Under the pieces are notes generated by a model. That model was given only the letters and a program-made list of their open reading frames with translations, had not been told where the DNA came from and did not search any database. A DNA stretch of 64,000 bases from Parasulfuritortus sp037439465 (GTDB taxonomy: Bacteria; Pseudomonadota; Gammaproteobacteria; Burkholderiales; Thiobacillaceae): assembly GCA_037439465.1 (NCBI GenBank), contig JBBIVX010000003.1, positions 62,001 through 126,000 on the forward strand. Reading direction: 5' to 3'. Both the position numbers and the translations under genes were made by a program. Every line of letters begins with the position of its first letter. The stretch's first letter is position 1. Of this stretch, positions 26,149 through 35,462 are shown piece by piece.

Positions 26149-27333
26149 ATGGCCAAATTCCTGCGCATGACCGACCTTGACCTTAGGGCTAAGCGCGTCT
26201 TCATCCGCGCCGATCTCAACGTGCCTGTCAAGGAAGGCAAAGTCACCTCAGACGCCCGTATCACTGCCTCCATGCCCACCATAGAACACGCCCTCAAAGC
26301 CGGGGCGCGCGTGATGGTCACCTCCCACCTGGGCCGGCCGACCGAGGGCGAATGGAGCGAGGAAGTCTCCCTGGCCCCGGTCGCCGCCCTCATGTCGCAA
26401 AAACTTGGCAAGCCCGTGCGTCTGATCAGGGACTGGGTGAACGGCGGCTTCGACGTGGCCGAGGGCGAGGTCGTTCTGCTGGAAAACTGTCGCGTCAACA
26501 AGGGCGAGAAGAAGAACGCCGAAGAAACGGCCAGGAAGTATGCCGCTCTGTGCGACGTCTTCGTCATGGATGCCTTCGGCACCGCCCATCGGGCCGAGGC
26601 CTCCACTTACGGCATCGCCCAGTTCGCCCCCGTCGCCTGCGCCGGCAAACTGGTGACGGAGGAACTGGAAGCGCTCGACAAGGCCCTGGCCAACCCGGCC
26701 CGGCCGATGGTCGCCATCGTCGGCGGCTCCAAGGTTTCCACCAAGCTGACCGTTCTGGAGGCGTTGTCTGAAAAGTGCGAGCAACTGGTGGTCGGCGGCG
26801 GCATCGCCAACACCTTCCTCAAGGCCACCGGCAAGAACGTCGGCAAGTCGCTGTGCGAGGATGATCTCGTGCCGACCGCCAAGGCATTGATGGAAAAGAT
26901 GTCCAAACGTGGCGCCACCATTCCCATCGCCGTGGATGTGGTCTGCGGCAAGAAATTCGACGCCAACGAGCCCGCCGTCCTCAAGGATGCTGGCGCCGTG
27001 GCCGACGACGACATGATCTTCGACATCGGCCCGAAGTCAGCTCAGCAATTGGCCGACATCATCATGCAGGCCGGCACCGTGGTCTGGAACGGCCCGGTCG
27101 GCGTATTCGAATTCGACCAGTTCGGCGCCGGCACCAGGACCGTGGCCATGGCCATCGCCAACACCAAGGCCTTCACCCTGGCCGGTGGCGGCGACACCAT
27201 TGCCGCCATCCAGAAGTACGGCATCTACGATAAGGTGTCCTACATCTCCACCGCCGGCGGTGCCTTCCTGGAATACCTCGAAGGCAAGGTGCTGCCCGCC
27301 GTCGATATACTCGAAAAAAGGGCGCGAGGCTGA
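26149..27333 (+). CDS. pgk: Phosphoglycerate kinase
   Basis: Transfers phosphate between 1,3-bisphosphoglycerate and ADP, or from ATP in the carbon-fixation direction. The product has 394 residues. The N-terminal signature RVFIRADLNVPVKEGKVTSD, the substrate motif SHLGRP, the hinge and nucleotide motif GGGIANTFLK, WNGPVGVFE and the C-terminal GGGDTIAAI are all present. An AAGGAG site lies nine bases before the ATG. Confidence 0.97.
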   Translation: MAKFLRMTDLDLRAKRVFIRADLNVPVKEGKVTSDARITASMPTIEHALKAGARVMVTSHLGRPTEGEWSEEVSLAPVAALMSQKLGKPVRLIRDWVNGGFDVAEGEVVLLENCRVNKGEKKNAEETARKYAALCDVFVMDAFGTAHRAEASTYGIAQFAPVACAGKLVTEELEALDKALANPARPMVAIVGGSKVSTKLTVLEALSEKCEQLVVGGGIANTFLKATGKNVGKSLCEDDLVPTAKALMEKMSKRGATIPIAVDVVCGKKFDANEPAVLKDAGAVADDDMIFDIGPKSAQQLADIIMQAGTVVWNGPVGVFEFDQFGAGTRTVAMAIANTKAFTLAGGGDTIAAIQKYGIYDKVSYISTAGGAFLEYLEGKVLPAVDILEKRARG

Positions 27334-27335
27334 TT

Positions 27336-27403
27336 TGTAGGAGCGGCGGCGGCCGCGATTGATCCGATACACATGCGTGCTCGCGCCTGTCGGCGCTCCT
27401 ACA
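27336..27403 (+). repeat. REP-like inverted repeat in the pgk-pyk spacer
   Basis: A perfect 10-bp terminal inverted repeat, TGTAGGAGCG (27336-27345) and CGCTCCTACA (27394-27403), encloses a GC-rich core with CCGCGATTG and GCTCGCGCC stretches. This is the typical form of the TGTAGGAGC-type REP/BIME elements found between genes in many Proteobacteria. It fills nearly the whole spacer and ends 14 bases before the pyk start. Confidence 0.8.
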
Positions 27404-27417
27404 CAGGAAATACACAT

Positions 27418-28857
27418 ATGCAGCGCAGAACCAAAATCGTCGCCACCCTCGGGCCCGCCAGTTCGGACCCCAAGGTATTGAACAAAATGATCGAGGCCGG
27501 CGTCGATGTCGTCCGTCTCAACTTCTCCCACGGCACGCCGCAGGAACATATCCAGAACGCCGAGCTGGTGCGCTCACTGGCCAAGACACGCGGCCGCGCC
27601 GTCGGCGTGCTGGTGGATCTGCAAGGTCCGAAAATTCGTATTGGCTGTTTCAAGGATAAAAAAATCACCCTCAAGACAGGCGACAAATTCCTGTTCGACG
27701 TCAACTGCGAGCTGGGCGATCAGACCAAAGTCGGCCTCGACTACAAAGATCTGGTCTACGATGTCTCCCGCGGCGCCACCTTGCTGCTGGATGACGGCCG
27801 CATCGAAATGTGGGTCGAGGATGTCAAGGACGGTGTCGTCACCTGCAAGGTCGTCCAGGGCGGGGTGCTCTCCGACCACAAGGGCATCAACCGCAAGGGC
27901 GGCGGCCTTTCTGCGTCGGCCCTGACAGACAAGGACATCGAGGACATCAAGACCGCCGCGCAGTTGAAGGCAGATTATCTGGCGGTGTCTTTTCCCCGTT
28001 GTGCCGCCGATATCCAGCAGGCCCGCGAGATACTCCAGGCGGCCGGCGGGAAGGCTCTGATCGTCGCCAAGATCGAGCGTGCCGAGGCCATCGAGGCCTT
28101 GGATGGCCTCATCAACGCCGCCGACGCCATCATGGTGGCGCGCGGCGACCTCGGTGTGGAAGTGGGCGATGCCGCCGTGCCCGCCCTGCAGAAAAAGATG
28201 ATTCGCCTTGCCCTGGAGAAAAACAAACTGGCCATCACCGCCACCCAGATGATGGAATCGATGATCGCCAGCCCGATCCCGACGCGCGCGGAGGTATCCG
28301 ATGTGGCCAATGCCGTGCTCGACGGCACCGACGCGGTGATGCTGTCGGCGGAAACGGCGGCGGGCAAATTCCCCATCGAGGCCGTCGCCGCCATGCATCG
28401 TGTCTGCGTCGAGGTGGAGAAGGAGCTGGACACCCCGATCTTCGCCGGCAAACAGGTGGTCGGCGCCGACATACTGCGGGTGGATGAGGCCATTGCCAAA
28501 TCCGCCGCCTTCACCGCCCTGCACCTCAACGTCAAGGCCATCGCCGCCATGACCCAGTCCGGCTCCACCGCGCTGTGGATCTCGCGCATCAGCACCCATG
28601 TGCCGATCTACGCCCTCACCCCGGAAGTGGATACCCGCCGCAAGGTGACGCTGTACCGTGGCGTCTACCCCGTCAACTTCAAGCCTTCCAGCCACGACCG
28701 CGACCAGCTCCTGGCCGAGGCGGAAGATGAACTCAGGCGGCGCGGTGCGGTGCGCAACGGCGACCTGATCCTGCTCACCATCGGCGAGCCGATCGGCCGC
28801 TCGGGGGGCACCAACACCATGAAGATCGTTCGCGTCGGCGAGCGCAAGAAGTTTTGA
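27418..28857 (+). CDS. pyk: Pyruvate kinase
   Basis: Converts phosphoenolpyruvate and ADP to pyruvate and ATP. The product has 479 residues. Signatures include TKIVATLGPASSDP, RLNFSHG, the active-site stretch LIVAKIERAEAIEAL with catalytic Lys, MVARGDLGVE and the TQMMESMI motif. The ATG at 27418 is preceded by AGGAA; the frame extends upstream through the REP element without homology. Confidence 0.96.
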   Translation: MQRRTKIVATLGPASSDPKVLNKMIEAGVDVVRLNFSHGTPQEHIQNAELVRSLAKTRGRAVGVLVDLQGPKIRIGCFKDKKITLKTGDKFLFDVNCELGDQTKVGLDYKDLVYDVSRGATLLLDDGRIEMWVEDVKDGVVTCKVVQGGVLSDHKGINRKGGGLSASALTDKDIEDIKTAAQLKADYLAVSFPRCAADIQQAREILQAAGGKALIVAKIERAEAIEALDGLINAADAIMVARGDLGVEVGDAAVPALQKKMIRLALEKNKLAITATQMMESMIASPIPTRAEVSDVANAVLDGTDAVMLSAETAAGKFPIEAVAAMHRVCVEVEKELDTPIFAGKQVVGADILRVDEAIAKSAAFTALHLNVKAIAAMTQSGSTALWISRISTHVPIYALTPEVDTRRKVTLYRGVYPVNFKPSSHDRDQLLAEAEDELRRRGAVRNGDLILLTIGEPIGRSGGTNTMKIVRVGERKKF

Positions 28858-28878
28858 TTTAACCAAGGAGAGACCAAG

Positions 28879-29946
28879 ATGGCACTGATTTCACTACGTC
28901 AACTGCTCGACCACGCCGCTGAGCATGGCTATGGCCTGCCGGCCTTCAACGTCAACAACATGGAACAGGTCCAGGCCATCATGCAGGCCGCTGCCGCCAC
29001 CGACAGCCCGGTCATCCTGCAAGGTTCCGCCGGCGCCCGCTCCTATGCCGGCGAACCCTTCCTGCGCCATCTCATCCTGGCCGCCATCGAGTCCTACCCG
29101 CAGATCCCGGTGTGCATGCACCAAGACCACGGCGCCTCCCCCAGCATCTGCTTCCGTTCCATCCAGTCCGGCTTTTCCTCGGTGATGATGGACGGCTCGC
29201 TGATGTCCGACGCCAAGACACCGTCGACCTACGAATACAATGTCAACACCACCCGCCATGTGGTTGAACTGGCGCACGCCTGTGGTGTTTCGGTGGAAGG
29301 CGAACTGGGCTGCCTGGGCTCGCTGGAGACCGGCAAGATGGGCGAAGAGGACGGCCACGGCGCCGAGGGCGTGCTTGAGCATTCCGCCCTGCTGACCGAC
29401 CCCAACGAAGCCGCCGATTTCGTCAAGAAAACCCATGTCGACGCCCTGGCCATCGCCATCGGCACCAGCCACGGCGCCTACAAGTTCACCCAGAAGCCCA
29501 CTGGCAAGGTGCTGCGCATCGACCGCGTCAAGGAAATCCATGCCCGCATCCCCAGCGTGCATCTGGTCATGCACGGTTCATCCTCGGTACCGGAGGAATG
29601 GCTTGCCATCATCAACAACTATGGCGGCACCATGGGTCAAACCTACGGCGTGCCGGTCGAAGAAATCGTCGAAGGCATCAAGAACGGCGTGCGTAAGGTC
29701 AACATCGACACCGACCTGCGCATGGCCTCCACCGGCGCCATCCGCAAACACCTGGCCGAGAACACCGCCAATTTTGACCCGCGCAAGTTCCTCAAGGAAG
29801 CCACCAAGGCCATGAGCGGCATCTGCACCGCGCGCTATCAGGCGTTCGGTTCCGCCGGCATGGCCAGCAAGATCGGTAAGGTCTATTCGCTGGAAGAGAT
29901 GCAAAAACGTTACGACAAAGGCGAGCTCGACCCCAAGGTCAACTGA
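28879..29946 (+). CDS. fba: Class II fructose-bisphosphate aldolase
   Basis: Zinc-dependent aldolase that joins or splits C3 sugars, including fructose-1,6- and sedoheptulose-1,7-bisphosphate in the Calvin cycle. The product has 355 residues. Zinc and substrate motifs CMHQDHGAS, EGELGCLGS, GTSHGAYKF, VMHGSSSVP and KVNIDTDLRMA are clear; it belongs to the CbbA-like branch of class II. An AAGGAG ribosome site precedes the ATG. It is the last gene before a strong terminator. Confidence 0.96.
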   Translation: MALISLRQLLDHAAEHGYGLPAFNVNNMEQVQAIMQAAAATDSPVILQGSAGARSYAGEPFLRHLILAAIESYPQIPVCMHQDHGASPSICFRSIQSGFSSVMMDGSLMSDAKTPSTYEYNVNTTRHVVELAHACGVSVEGELGCLGSLETGKMGEEDGHGAEGVLEHSALLTDPNEAADFVKKTHVDALAIAIGTSHGAYKFTQKPTGKVLRIDRVKEIHARIPSVHLVMHGSSSVPEEWLAIINNYGGTMGQTYGVPVEEIVEGIKNGVRKVNIDTDLRMASTGAIRKHLAENTANFDPRKFLKEATKAMSGICTARYQAFGSAGMASKIGKVYSLEEMQKRYDKGELDPKVN

Positions 29947-29967
29947 ATCTTGGCGTTAACACTAGCC

Positions 29968-29992
29968 GGGCGGCGCGAGCCGCCCTTTTTTT
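29968..29992 (+). terminator. Intrinsic terminator after fba
   Basis: A perfect GC-rich stem GGGCGGC / GCCGCCC with loop GCGA followed by seven Ts. It lies 22 bases after the fba stop and is the only strong rho-independent terminator in the tkt-to-fba cluster. Confidence 0.93.
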
Positions 29993-30232
29993 GCACTCGA
30001 CACGAGCGCACACCTGTGGGTGTAAGTCCCGCCGTAAAACGGTCACAGCGGACGAAGCGCAGCGCAACGGCATGAGAGCGGCCGAATTCCGGCGGTTGTG
30101 CAATGACCATGCGAAAGACGCGCACGACGCGGAAACAGTGGTCTGTCCCTTATTTCCATTTCCCCTGTGGCGTCGGCCCCTCTTTGCCGTATGCTTTAGG
30201 CCGTGCACCAATCAAGCCATGAGGTAGCGGCG
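29993..30232. other. Spacer with possible mobile-element debris
   Basis: This stretch between the fba terminator and the RND genes has no convincing gene. The motif at 30131-30157 (GGAAAtaAGTGGTCTGTCCCTTATTTCC-like core CAGTGGTCTGTCCC) resembles the conserved intergenic sequence that accompanies IS200-like Y1 transposases in Proteobacteria. The part from 30003 to 30075 (GTGTAAGTCCC, CGTAAAACGGTC) recalls the 5' region of group II introns, but no reverse transcriptase is present. Both readings come from memory and are weak. Confidence 0.3.
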
Positions 30233-31384
30233 ATGGGCCGCTTGGCCAATCCGCCGCGCCGCAAGACCATGACCTTGCAGACTCCCCCCCTTCGCCTCCC
30301 CCTGCTCGTCGCGCTGCTCGCTGGCCATTTGTTGCTGGCCGGATGCGGCAAGAACGATGCCGTTACCTCCCCGGCAGCCGCCGCGAAACCCGCGCTCACG
30401 GTCGAAACGGTCATGCCGGCAAGCGCCGCCTGGCCGCTAACCCTGGCCGCCAACGGCGACATCGCCCCCTGGCAGGAGGCGGTGATCGGCGCCGAGGTGA
30501 GCAACTATCGCCTGACCGAGGTGCGGGCCAACGTCGGCGAGCGGGTGAAGCAGGGCCAGGTGCTGGCGCGCATCGACAACGATACCGTAGCGGCGGAGCT
30601 GGCGCAGACCCGCGCCGCCGTGACCGAGGCCGAGGCCGCCCTGAGCGAGGCCACCGCCAATGCCGAGCGAGCACACCGTCTGCAAGAGGCGGGGTTCTAT
30701 AGCCGCCAGACCGGCAGCCAGTTCCAGACTGGCGAGCAGACCGCGCGGGCGCGGCTGGCGGCGGCAAGGGCGAAGGTGCGCGCCGACGAGATCCGGCTGG
30801 CGCGGACCCAGGTGCTGGCGCCGGACGATGGCATCATTTCAGCCCGCGCCGCCACGGCCGGTTCGCTGACCCAGCCGGGGCAGGAACTATTCCGGCTGAT
30901 CCGCGGCGGCCGCCTGGAGTGGCGCGCCGAGGTGGCCGAGGCCGATCTCGGCCGCCTCAAACCCGGCGGTGGCGTCAGTGTGACTCTGCCCGGCGGCCAG
31001 CAGCTGCGCGGCCGCGTCCGCGCCGTTGCCCCAAGCGTCGAGACGAAGACCCGCAACGGCCTCGTCTATGTCGACCTGCCGGCAGGTGACGTCGCCCGCA
31101 TGGGCATGTTCGCGCGCGGCGAATTCGACCTGGGCGAAGCGCCGGCGCTGACCCTGCCGCAAACGGCAGTGGTGCTGCGTGAGGGCTACGCCTATGTCTA
31201 TCAGGTGGGCGACGCCGGCCCATCCGGCCTCGCCAAGGTCGCCCAGACCAAGGTCGAACTCGGCCGCCGCCGCGGCGATCGGGTCGAGATCGTCGCCGGG
31301 CTCGGCGCCGCGGTGCGGGTGGTCGGGGCCGGCGCCGCCTTTCTGGCGGATGGCGACAGCGTGCGCGTCGTGGCCGGGAAATAG
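30233..31384 (+). CDS. RND efflux membrane fusion lipoprotein
   Basis: Periplasmic adaptor for the RND pump encoded next to it. With the ATG at 30233 (GAGG nine bases upstream) the product has 383 residues; an ATG at 30269 would leave a shorter lipoprotein signal but lacks a ribosome site. The lipobox is LLLAGC. A biotinyl-lipoyl hairpin (GERVKQGQVLARID... and LTQPGQELFRLI), a long alpha-helical hairpin (about 105-165) and a beta-barrel domain follow, as in AcrA/MexA-type proteins. The substrate is unknown; no outer-membrane channel or regulator gene is adjacent. Confidence 0.9.
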   Translation: MGRLANPPRRKTMTLQTPPLRLPLLVALLAGHLLLAGCGKNDAVTSPAAAAKPALTVETVMPASAAWPLTLAANGDIAPWQEAVIGAEVSNYRLTEVRANVGERVKQGQVLARIDNDTVAAELAQTRAAVTEAEAALSEATANAERAHRLQEAGFYSRQTGSQFQTGEQTARARLAAARAKVRADEIRLARTQVLAPDDGIISARAATAGSLTQPGQELFRLIRGGRLEWRAEVAEADLGRLKPGGGVSVTLPGGQQLRGRVRAVAPSVETKTRNGLVYVDLPAGDVARMGMFARGEFDLGEAPALTLPQTAVVLREGYAYVYQVGDAGPSGLAKVAQTKVELGRRRGDRVEIVAGLGAAVRVVGAGAAFLADGDSVRVVAGK

Positions 31385-31390
31385 GCCGCA

Positions 31391-34300
31391 ATGGTCAACG
31401 TCTCCGCCTGGTCGATCAGAAACCCGATACCGGCCATTCTGCTGTTCGCGCTGCTCACAGTGCTCGGCGTGCTCGCCTTCCGGGCCATGAAGATCCAGCA
31501 GTTCATGGACGTCGACCTGCCCACCGTGACGGTGACGGCGACGCTGCCGGGCGCAGCGCCGGCGCAGATGGAGACCGAGGTGGCGCGCAAGCTTGAAAAC
31601 GCCATCGCCACCCTGGCCGACATCAAGCACATCCACGCCAAGGCACAGCAAGGCGTGGTAACGGTCACGGTCGAATTCCGGCTGGAGAAATCGACCCAGG
31701 AGGCGGTCGACGACGTCCGCGATGCCGTCGCGCGCATCCGCTCCGACCTGCCCGGTGACCTCACGGACCCGATCGTCGCCAAGGTCAATCTCTCCGGTAT
31801 GCCCATACTCACATACACCGTCGCCTCGACCCGCATGGACGATGAAGCGCTGTCCTGGTTCGTCGACAACACGGTGAGCAAGCGCCTGCTCAGCGTCGCC
31901 GGTGTCGGCGCCGTGGCGCGGGTGGGCGGCGTCAGCCGGGAGGTACGGGTGGAGCTGGACCCTGGCCGCCTCGCGGCGCTCGGCGTCACCGCCGCCGAGA
32001 TCTCGCGCCAATTGCGCCTGACACAGCAGGAAGCGGCAGGCGGCCGTGCCGAAGTCGGCGGTGCCGAACAAGCGGTGCGCACCCTGGCCACCGTGACCAC
32101 GGCGGCGGAACTGGCCACCATGGATATCGCCCTGGCCGATGGCCGCCACGTCCGTCTCGATCAGGTGGCGCGCGTCGCCGACACCGTAGCCGAAAGACGC
32201 GCGGCGGCGCTGCTCGATGGCCGGCCGGTGGTCGGCTTCGAAATCACCCGCGCCAAGGGCGCCGGCGAGACCGCCGTGGCCGCCGGCGTGCGCGCCGAAC
32301 TGGCGCGACTGAGGGCGGAGCATCCCGACATCGCCATCACCGAGGCGTTCAACTTCGTCGATCCGGTGGTGGAGAATTACGAGGGCTCGATGTCGCTGTT
32401 GATCGAAGGCGCCCTCCTGGCCGTGCTCGTCGTATGGCTGTTCCTGCGCGACTGGCGCGCCACCCTGGTCTCGGCTACCGCCCTGCCGCTATCCATCCTG
32501 CCGGCCTTCGTGGTCATGTACCTCATCGGCTTCACCATCAACGTCGTCACCCTGCTCAGTCTGTCGCTGGTGGTGGGCATACTGGTGGACGACGCCATCG
32601 TCGAGATCGAGAACATCATGCGCCATCTGCGCCTGGGCAAGCCACCCTACCAGGCGGCCATGGAGGCGGCCCAGGAGATCGGCCTGGCGGTGATCGCCAC
32701 CTCCTTCACCCTGATCGCAGTGTTCCTGCCCACCGCATTCATGAGCGGCGTGGCCGGCAAGTTCTTCGTGCAGTTCGGCTGGACCGCCGCCATCGCGGTG
32801 TTCTTCTCGCTGGCGGTGGCGCGCCTGTTGACGCCGATGCTGGCGGCCTACACGCTGAAACCGCCCAGTAAGGCGCACCCAGAACCGCGCTGGCTCGGCC
32901 TCTACCGCGGCTGGGCGGCCTGGTGCCTGCAACACCGCTGGCGCACCGGCCTCGCCGCCGCGGCCTTTTTCTTTGGCGCCATCGCCCTGGTGCCGCTGCT
33001 GCCCAAGGGCTTCATCCCGCCCGACGACCTGTCACAGACCCAAGTCTACCTGTCGCTGCCGCCCGGCAGCACCTTCGCTGAAACCTATGCGGCCGCCGAG
33101 CGGGCGCGTGCGATCGTGCGGCAAAATCCGCACGTGCGGCAGGTCTACACCGCCATCGGCGGCGGCAACGCCGGTGGCGACCCGTTCGCGGTACGCACCG
33201 CGGAGGTGCGCAAGGCCACCCTGACGCTCAACCTGACCCCACGCCAGGCTCGCCACGGCATCAAAAAACAGGCCATCGAGGGCGCCCTACGTGAGGCCCT
33301 GGCGGTTCTGCCCGGCGTGCGCGTCAACGTCGGTCTGGGCGGCGCCAACGACAAGTACATCCTGGTACTGGCGAGCGAGGACGGCCCCCTGCTAAGCGCC
33401 CACGCCCTTCAGGTCGAGCGTGAACTGCGCACGCTGCCGGGCATCGGCAACGTGGTCACTACGGCCAGCCTGGTCCGGCCGGAACTGAGCGTGCGGCCCG
33501 ATTTCGCCCGCGCCGCCGAACTCGGCGTCACCGCCGCGGCCATCGCCGACACCTTGCGCATCGCCACCACCGGCGACTACGACCAGGGTCTGGCCAAACT
33601 GAATCTCAGCCAGCGCCAGGTGCCCATCGTCGTCAGCCTGCCGCCGGCGGCCCGCCGCGACCCCGCCCTGCTGGCGCGCATGACCGTGCCGGGCACACAC
33701 GGCCCGGTGGCGATCGGCAACGTCGCCACACTGGCCTTCGACGGCGGTCCGGCCGAGATTGACCGCTACGACCGCCTGCGCAACATCAACTTCGAGATCG
33801 AGCTCAAGGAGCAGCCCCTGGGCGAGGTCGAGGCGGCGGCCATGGCCCTGCCCAGCCTGAAGCATCTGCCGCCCGGCGTGATCCGCACCACGGTCGGCGA
33901 CGCCGAGGCGATGAGCGAGTTGTTCGCCAGCTTCGGCCTGGCCATGCTGACCGGGGTGCTTTGCATCTATATCGTTCTGGTATTGCTGTTCCGCGACTTC
34001 GTCCAGCCGGTAACCACCCTGGCCGCCCTGGTGCTGTCGGTGCCGGGCGCCTTTCTCGCCCTGTTCATCACCCGCTCGGCGCTGTCCATGCCCTCGATGA
34101 TCGGTTTGATCATGCTGATGGGTATCGCCACCAAGAACTCCATCCTGCTCATCGACTACGCCATCATGGCCCGGCGCGACCATGGGCTCTCACGTTGGGA
34201 AGCCCTGCTGGACGCCGGGCGCAAGCGCGCGCGGCCCATCGTCATGACCACCATCGCCATGGGTGCCGGCATGATGCCCATCGCCCTCGGGATCGGGACC

Positions 34301-34444
34301 GACCCCAGCTTCCGCGCCCCCATGGCCATCGTGGTCATCGGTGGCCTCATCACCTCGACCTTCCTCTCACTGTTGGTGATCCCGGTGGTGTACACCTTCG
34401 TCGATGATCTGCACGAGCGCCTCCGTCGCCTGGGAACACGCTAA
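31391..34444 (+). CDS. RND efflux pump, inner-membrane permease (HAE1-like)
   Basis: A 1017-residue proton-driven exporter. The standard plan is present: helix 1 near residue 10-30, a large periplasmic loop, helices 2-6 (about 335-470), a helix near 525-545, a second periplasmic loop and helices 8-12 (about 845-1005). The helix-4 proton relay has both aspartates (VDDAIVEIEN), as in drug exporters of the AcrB/MdtBC type. The substrate cannot be inferred. It follows the adaptor gene by six bases. Confidence 0.93.
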   Translation: MVNVSAWSIRNPIPAILLFALLTVLGVLAFRAMKIQQFMDVDLPTVTVTATLPGAAPAQMETEVARKLENAIATLADIKHIHAKAQQGVVTVTVEFRLEKSTQEAVDDVRDAVARIRSDLPGDLTDPIVAKVNLSGMPILTYTVASTRMDDEALSWFVDNTVSKRLLSVAGVGAVARVGGVSREVRVELDPGRLAALGVTAAEISRQLRLTQQEAAGGRAEVGGAEQAVRTLATVTTAAELATMDIALADGRHVRLDQVARVADTVAERRAAALLDGRPVVGFEITRAKGAGETAVAAGVRAELARLRAEHPDIAITEAFNFVDPVVENYEGSMSLLIEGALLAVLVVWLFLRDWRATLVSATALPLSILPAFVVMYLIGFTINVVTLLSLSLVVGILVDDAIVEIENIMRHLRLGKPPYQAAMEAAQEIGLAVIATSFTLIAVFLPTAFMSGVAGKFFVQFGWTAAIAVFFSLAVARLLTPMLAAYTLKPPSKAHPEPRWLGLYRGWAAWCLQHRWRTGLAAAAFFFGAIALVPLLPKGFIPPDDLSQTQVYLSLPPGSTFAETYAAAERARAIVRQNPHVRQVYTAIGGGNAGGDPFAVRTAEVRKATLTLNLTPRQARHGIKKQAIEGALREALAVLPGVRVNVGLGGANDKYILVLASEDGPLLSAHALQVERELRTLPGIGNVVTTASLVRPELSVRPDFARAAELGVTAAAIADTLRIATTGDYDQGLAKLNLSQRQVPIVVSLPPAARRDPALLARMTVPGTHGPVAIGNVATLAFDGGPAEIDRYDRLRNINFEIELKEQPLGEVEAAAMALPSLKHLPPGVIRTTVGDAEAMSELFASFGLAMLTGVLCIYIVLVLLFRDFVQPVTTLAALVLSVPGAFLALFITRSALSMPSMIGLIMLMGIATKNSILLIDYAIMARRDHGLSRWEALLDAGRKRARPIVMTTIAMGAGMMPIALGIGTDPSFRAPMAIVVIGGLITSTFLSLLVIPVVYTFVDDLHERLRRLGTR

Positions 34445-34480
34445 ACTTCCACCACCATCCCCGACCCTATCCCTCTCACC

Positions 34481-35362
34481 ATGACCGACGCCCTGTTCGA
34501 AACCTCGATCCAGTCACTGCCTCTACTTCACAAAGGCAAGGTGCGCGACATCTACTCCATAGACGACCGCCGCCTGCTGATTGTCACCACGGATCGCCTC
34601 TCCGCCTTCGACGTGGTGTTGCCGACGCCTATCCCCGGCAAGGGCCGCGTGCTCACCGCGGTGGCCGATTTCTGGTTCAAGAAACTCGCCCACATCCTGC
34701 CCAACCAGCTTACCGGCGAGGCCCCGGAGAACGTGGTCCTGCCGGCCGAGCAGCCGCAGGTGACCGGCCGCGCCCTGGTGGTGAAACGACTCCGGGCGCT
34801 GCCCATTGAGGCCATCGTGCGCGGCTACCTTGCCGGCTCGGGCTGGGCCGATTACCAGAAGACCGGCGCGGTCTGCGGCATCCGGCTGCCGGCCGGTCTC
34901 AAACAAGCCGCCAAACTGCCAGAGCCGCTGTTCACGCCCTCGACCAAGGCCGCCGCCGGCATGCACGACGAAAACATCGACTTTGCCCAGTGTGAAAAAC
35001 AGCTTGGCGCCGACCTGGCCGCCAGGGTGCGTGATGCCGCCATCACCCTGTACAAGGAAGCGGCCGACTACGCCCTCACCCGCGGCATCATCATCGCCGA
35101 CACCAAGTTCGAATTCGGCCTCGACGAGACCGGCACCCTGACCTTGATCGACGAGGCCCTCACGCCCGATTCCTCACGCTTCTGGCCAGTGGACCAATAC
35201 CGGGCAGACAGCAACCCGCCCAGCTTTGACAAGCAGTACGTACGCGATTGGCTCACCGCCTCAGGCTGGAACAAGCGGCCGCCGGCGCCGGTCCTGCCGG
35301 AAGACGTGGTGCGCCAGACGGCGGAGAAATATCTGGAGGCCTGGCGGCGGCTGACGGCCTGA
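34481..35362 (+). CDS. purC: SAICAR synthase
   Basis: Purine synthesis: joins CAIR and aspartate with ATP to form SAICAR. The 293-residue product is of the longer PurC type found in betaproteobacteria and yeast. The KGKVRDIYSID start, TDRLSAFDVVLPTPIPGKG, EAIVRGYLAGSGWADY, and the IADTKFEFGLDE and EALTPDSSRFWP signatures are clear. It stands alone, 36 bases after the RND gene and before the Pho box. Confidence 0.96.
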   Translation: MTDALFETSIQSLPLLHKGKVRDIYSIDDRRLLIVTTDRLSAFDVVLPTPIPGKGRVLTAVADFWFKKLAHILPNQLTGEAPENVVLPAEQPQVTGRALVVKRLRALPIEAIVRGYLAGSGWADYQKTGAVCGIRLPAGLKQAAKLPEPLFTPSTKAAAGMHDENIDFAQCEKQLGADLAARVRDAAITLYKEAADYALTRGIIIADTKFEFGLDETGTLTLIDEALTPDSSRFWPVDQYRADSNPPSFDKQYVRDWLTASGWNKRPPAPVLPEDVVRQTAEKYLEAWRRLTA

Positions 35363-35394
35363 CGGCGCGCAATTTTCATACGTTGACCGCCGGC

Positions 35395-35412
35395 CTGTCA
35401 CAGCCCTGTAAC
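35395..35412 (+). promoter_or_regulatory. Pho box (PhoB operator) of the pst-pho operon
   Basis: Two direct repeats, CTGTCAC (35395-35401) and CTGTAAC (35406-35412), are separated by four bases, giving the 11-base spacing of a classical Pho box. A weaker third repeat (TTGACCG, from about 35384) lies one period upstream. It sits about 50 bases before pstS, so the whole pstSCAB-phoUBR operon is probably activated by its own PhoB under phosphate limitation. Confidence 0.88.
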
Positions 35413-35462
35413 AATCCGCGGGCAGTATGCGTGTCGTCGTCAACGTCAAAGGGCTCTGCTCC

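Noticed and set aside
30003..30120. Group II intron
   Set aside because: Only a few words resemble a 5' end; no reverse transcriptase, domain V hairpin or exon junction is visible.
31391..34444. Heavy-metal (CzcA-type) exporter
   Set aside because: Helix 4 has the Asp-Asp pair of drug-type exporters and no metal-type signature; substrate left open.
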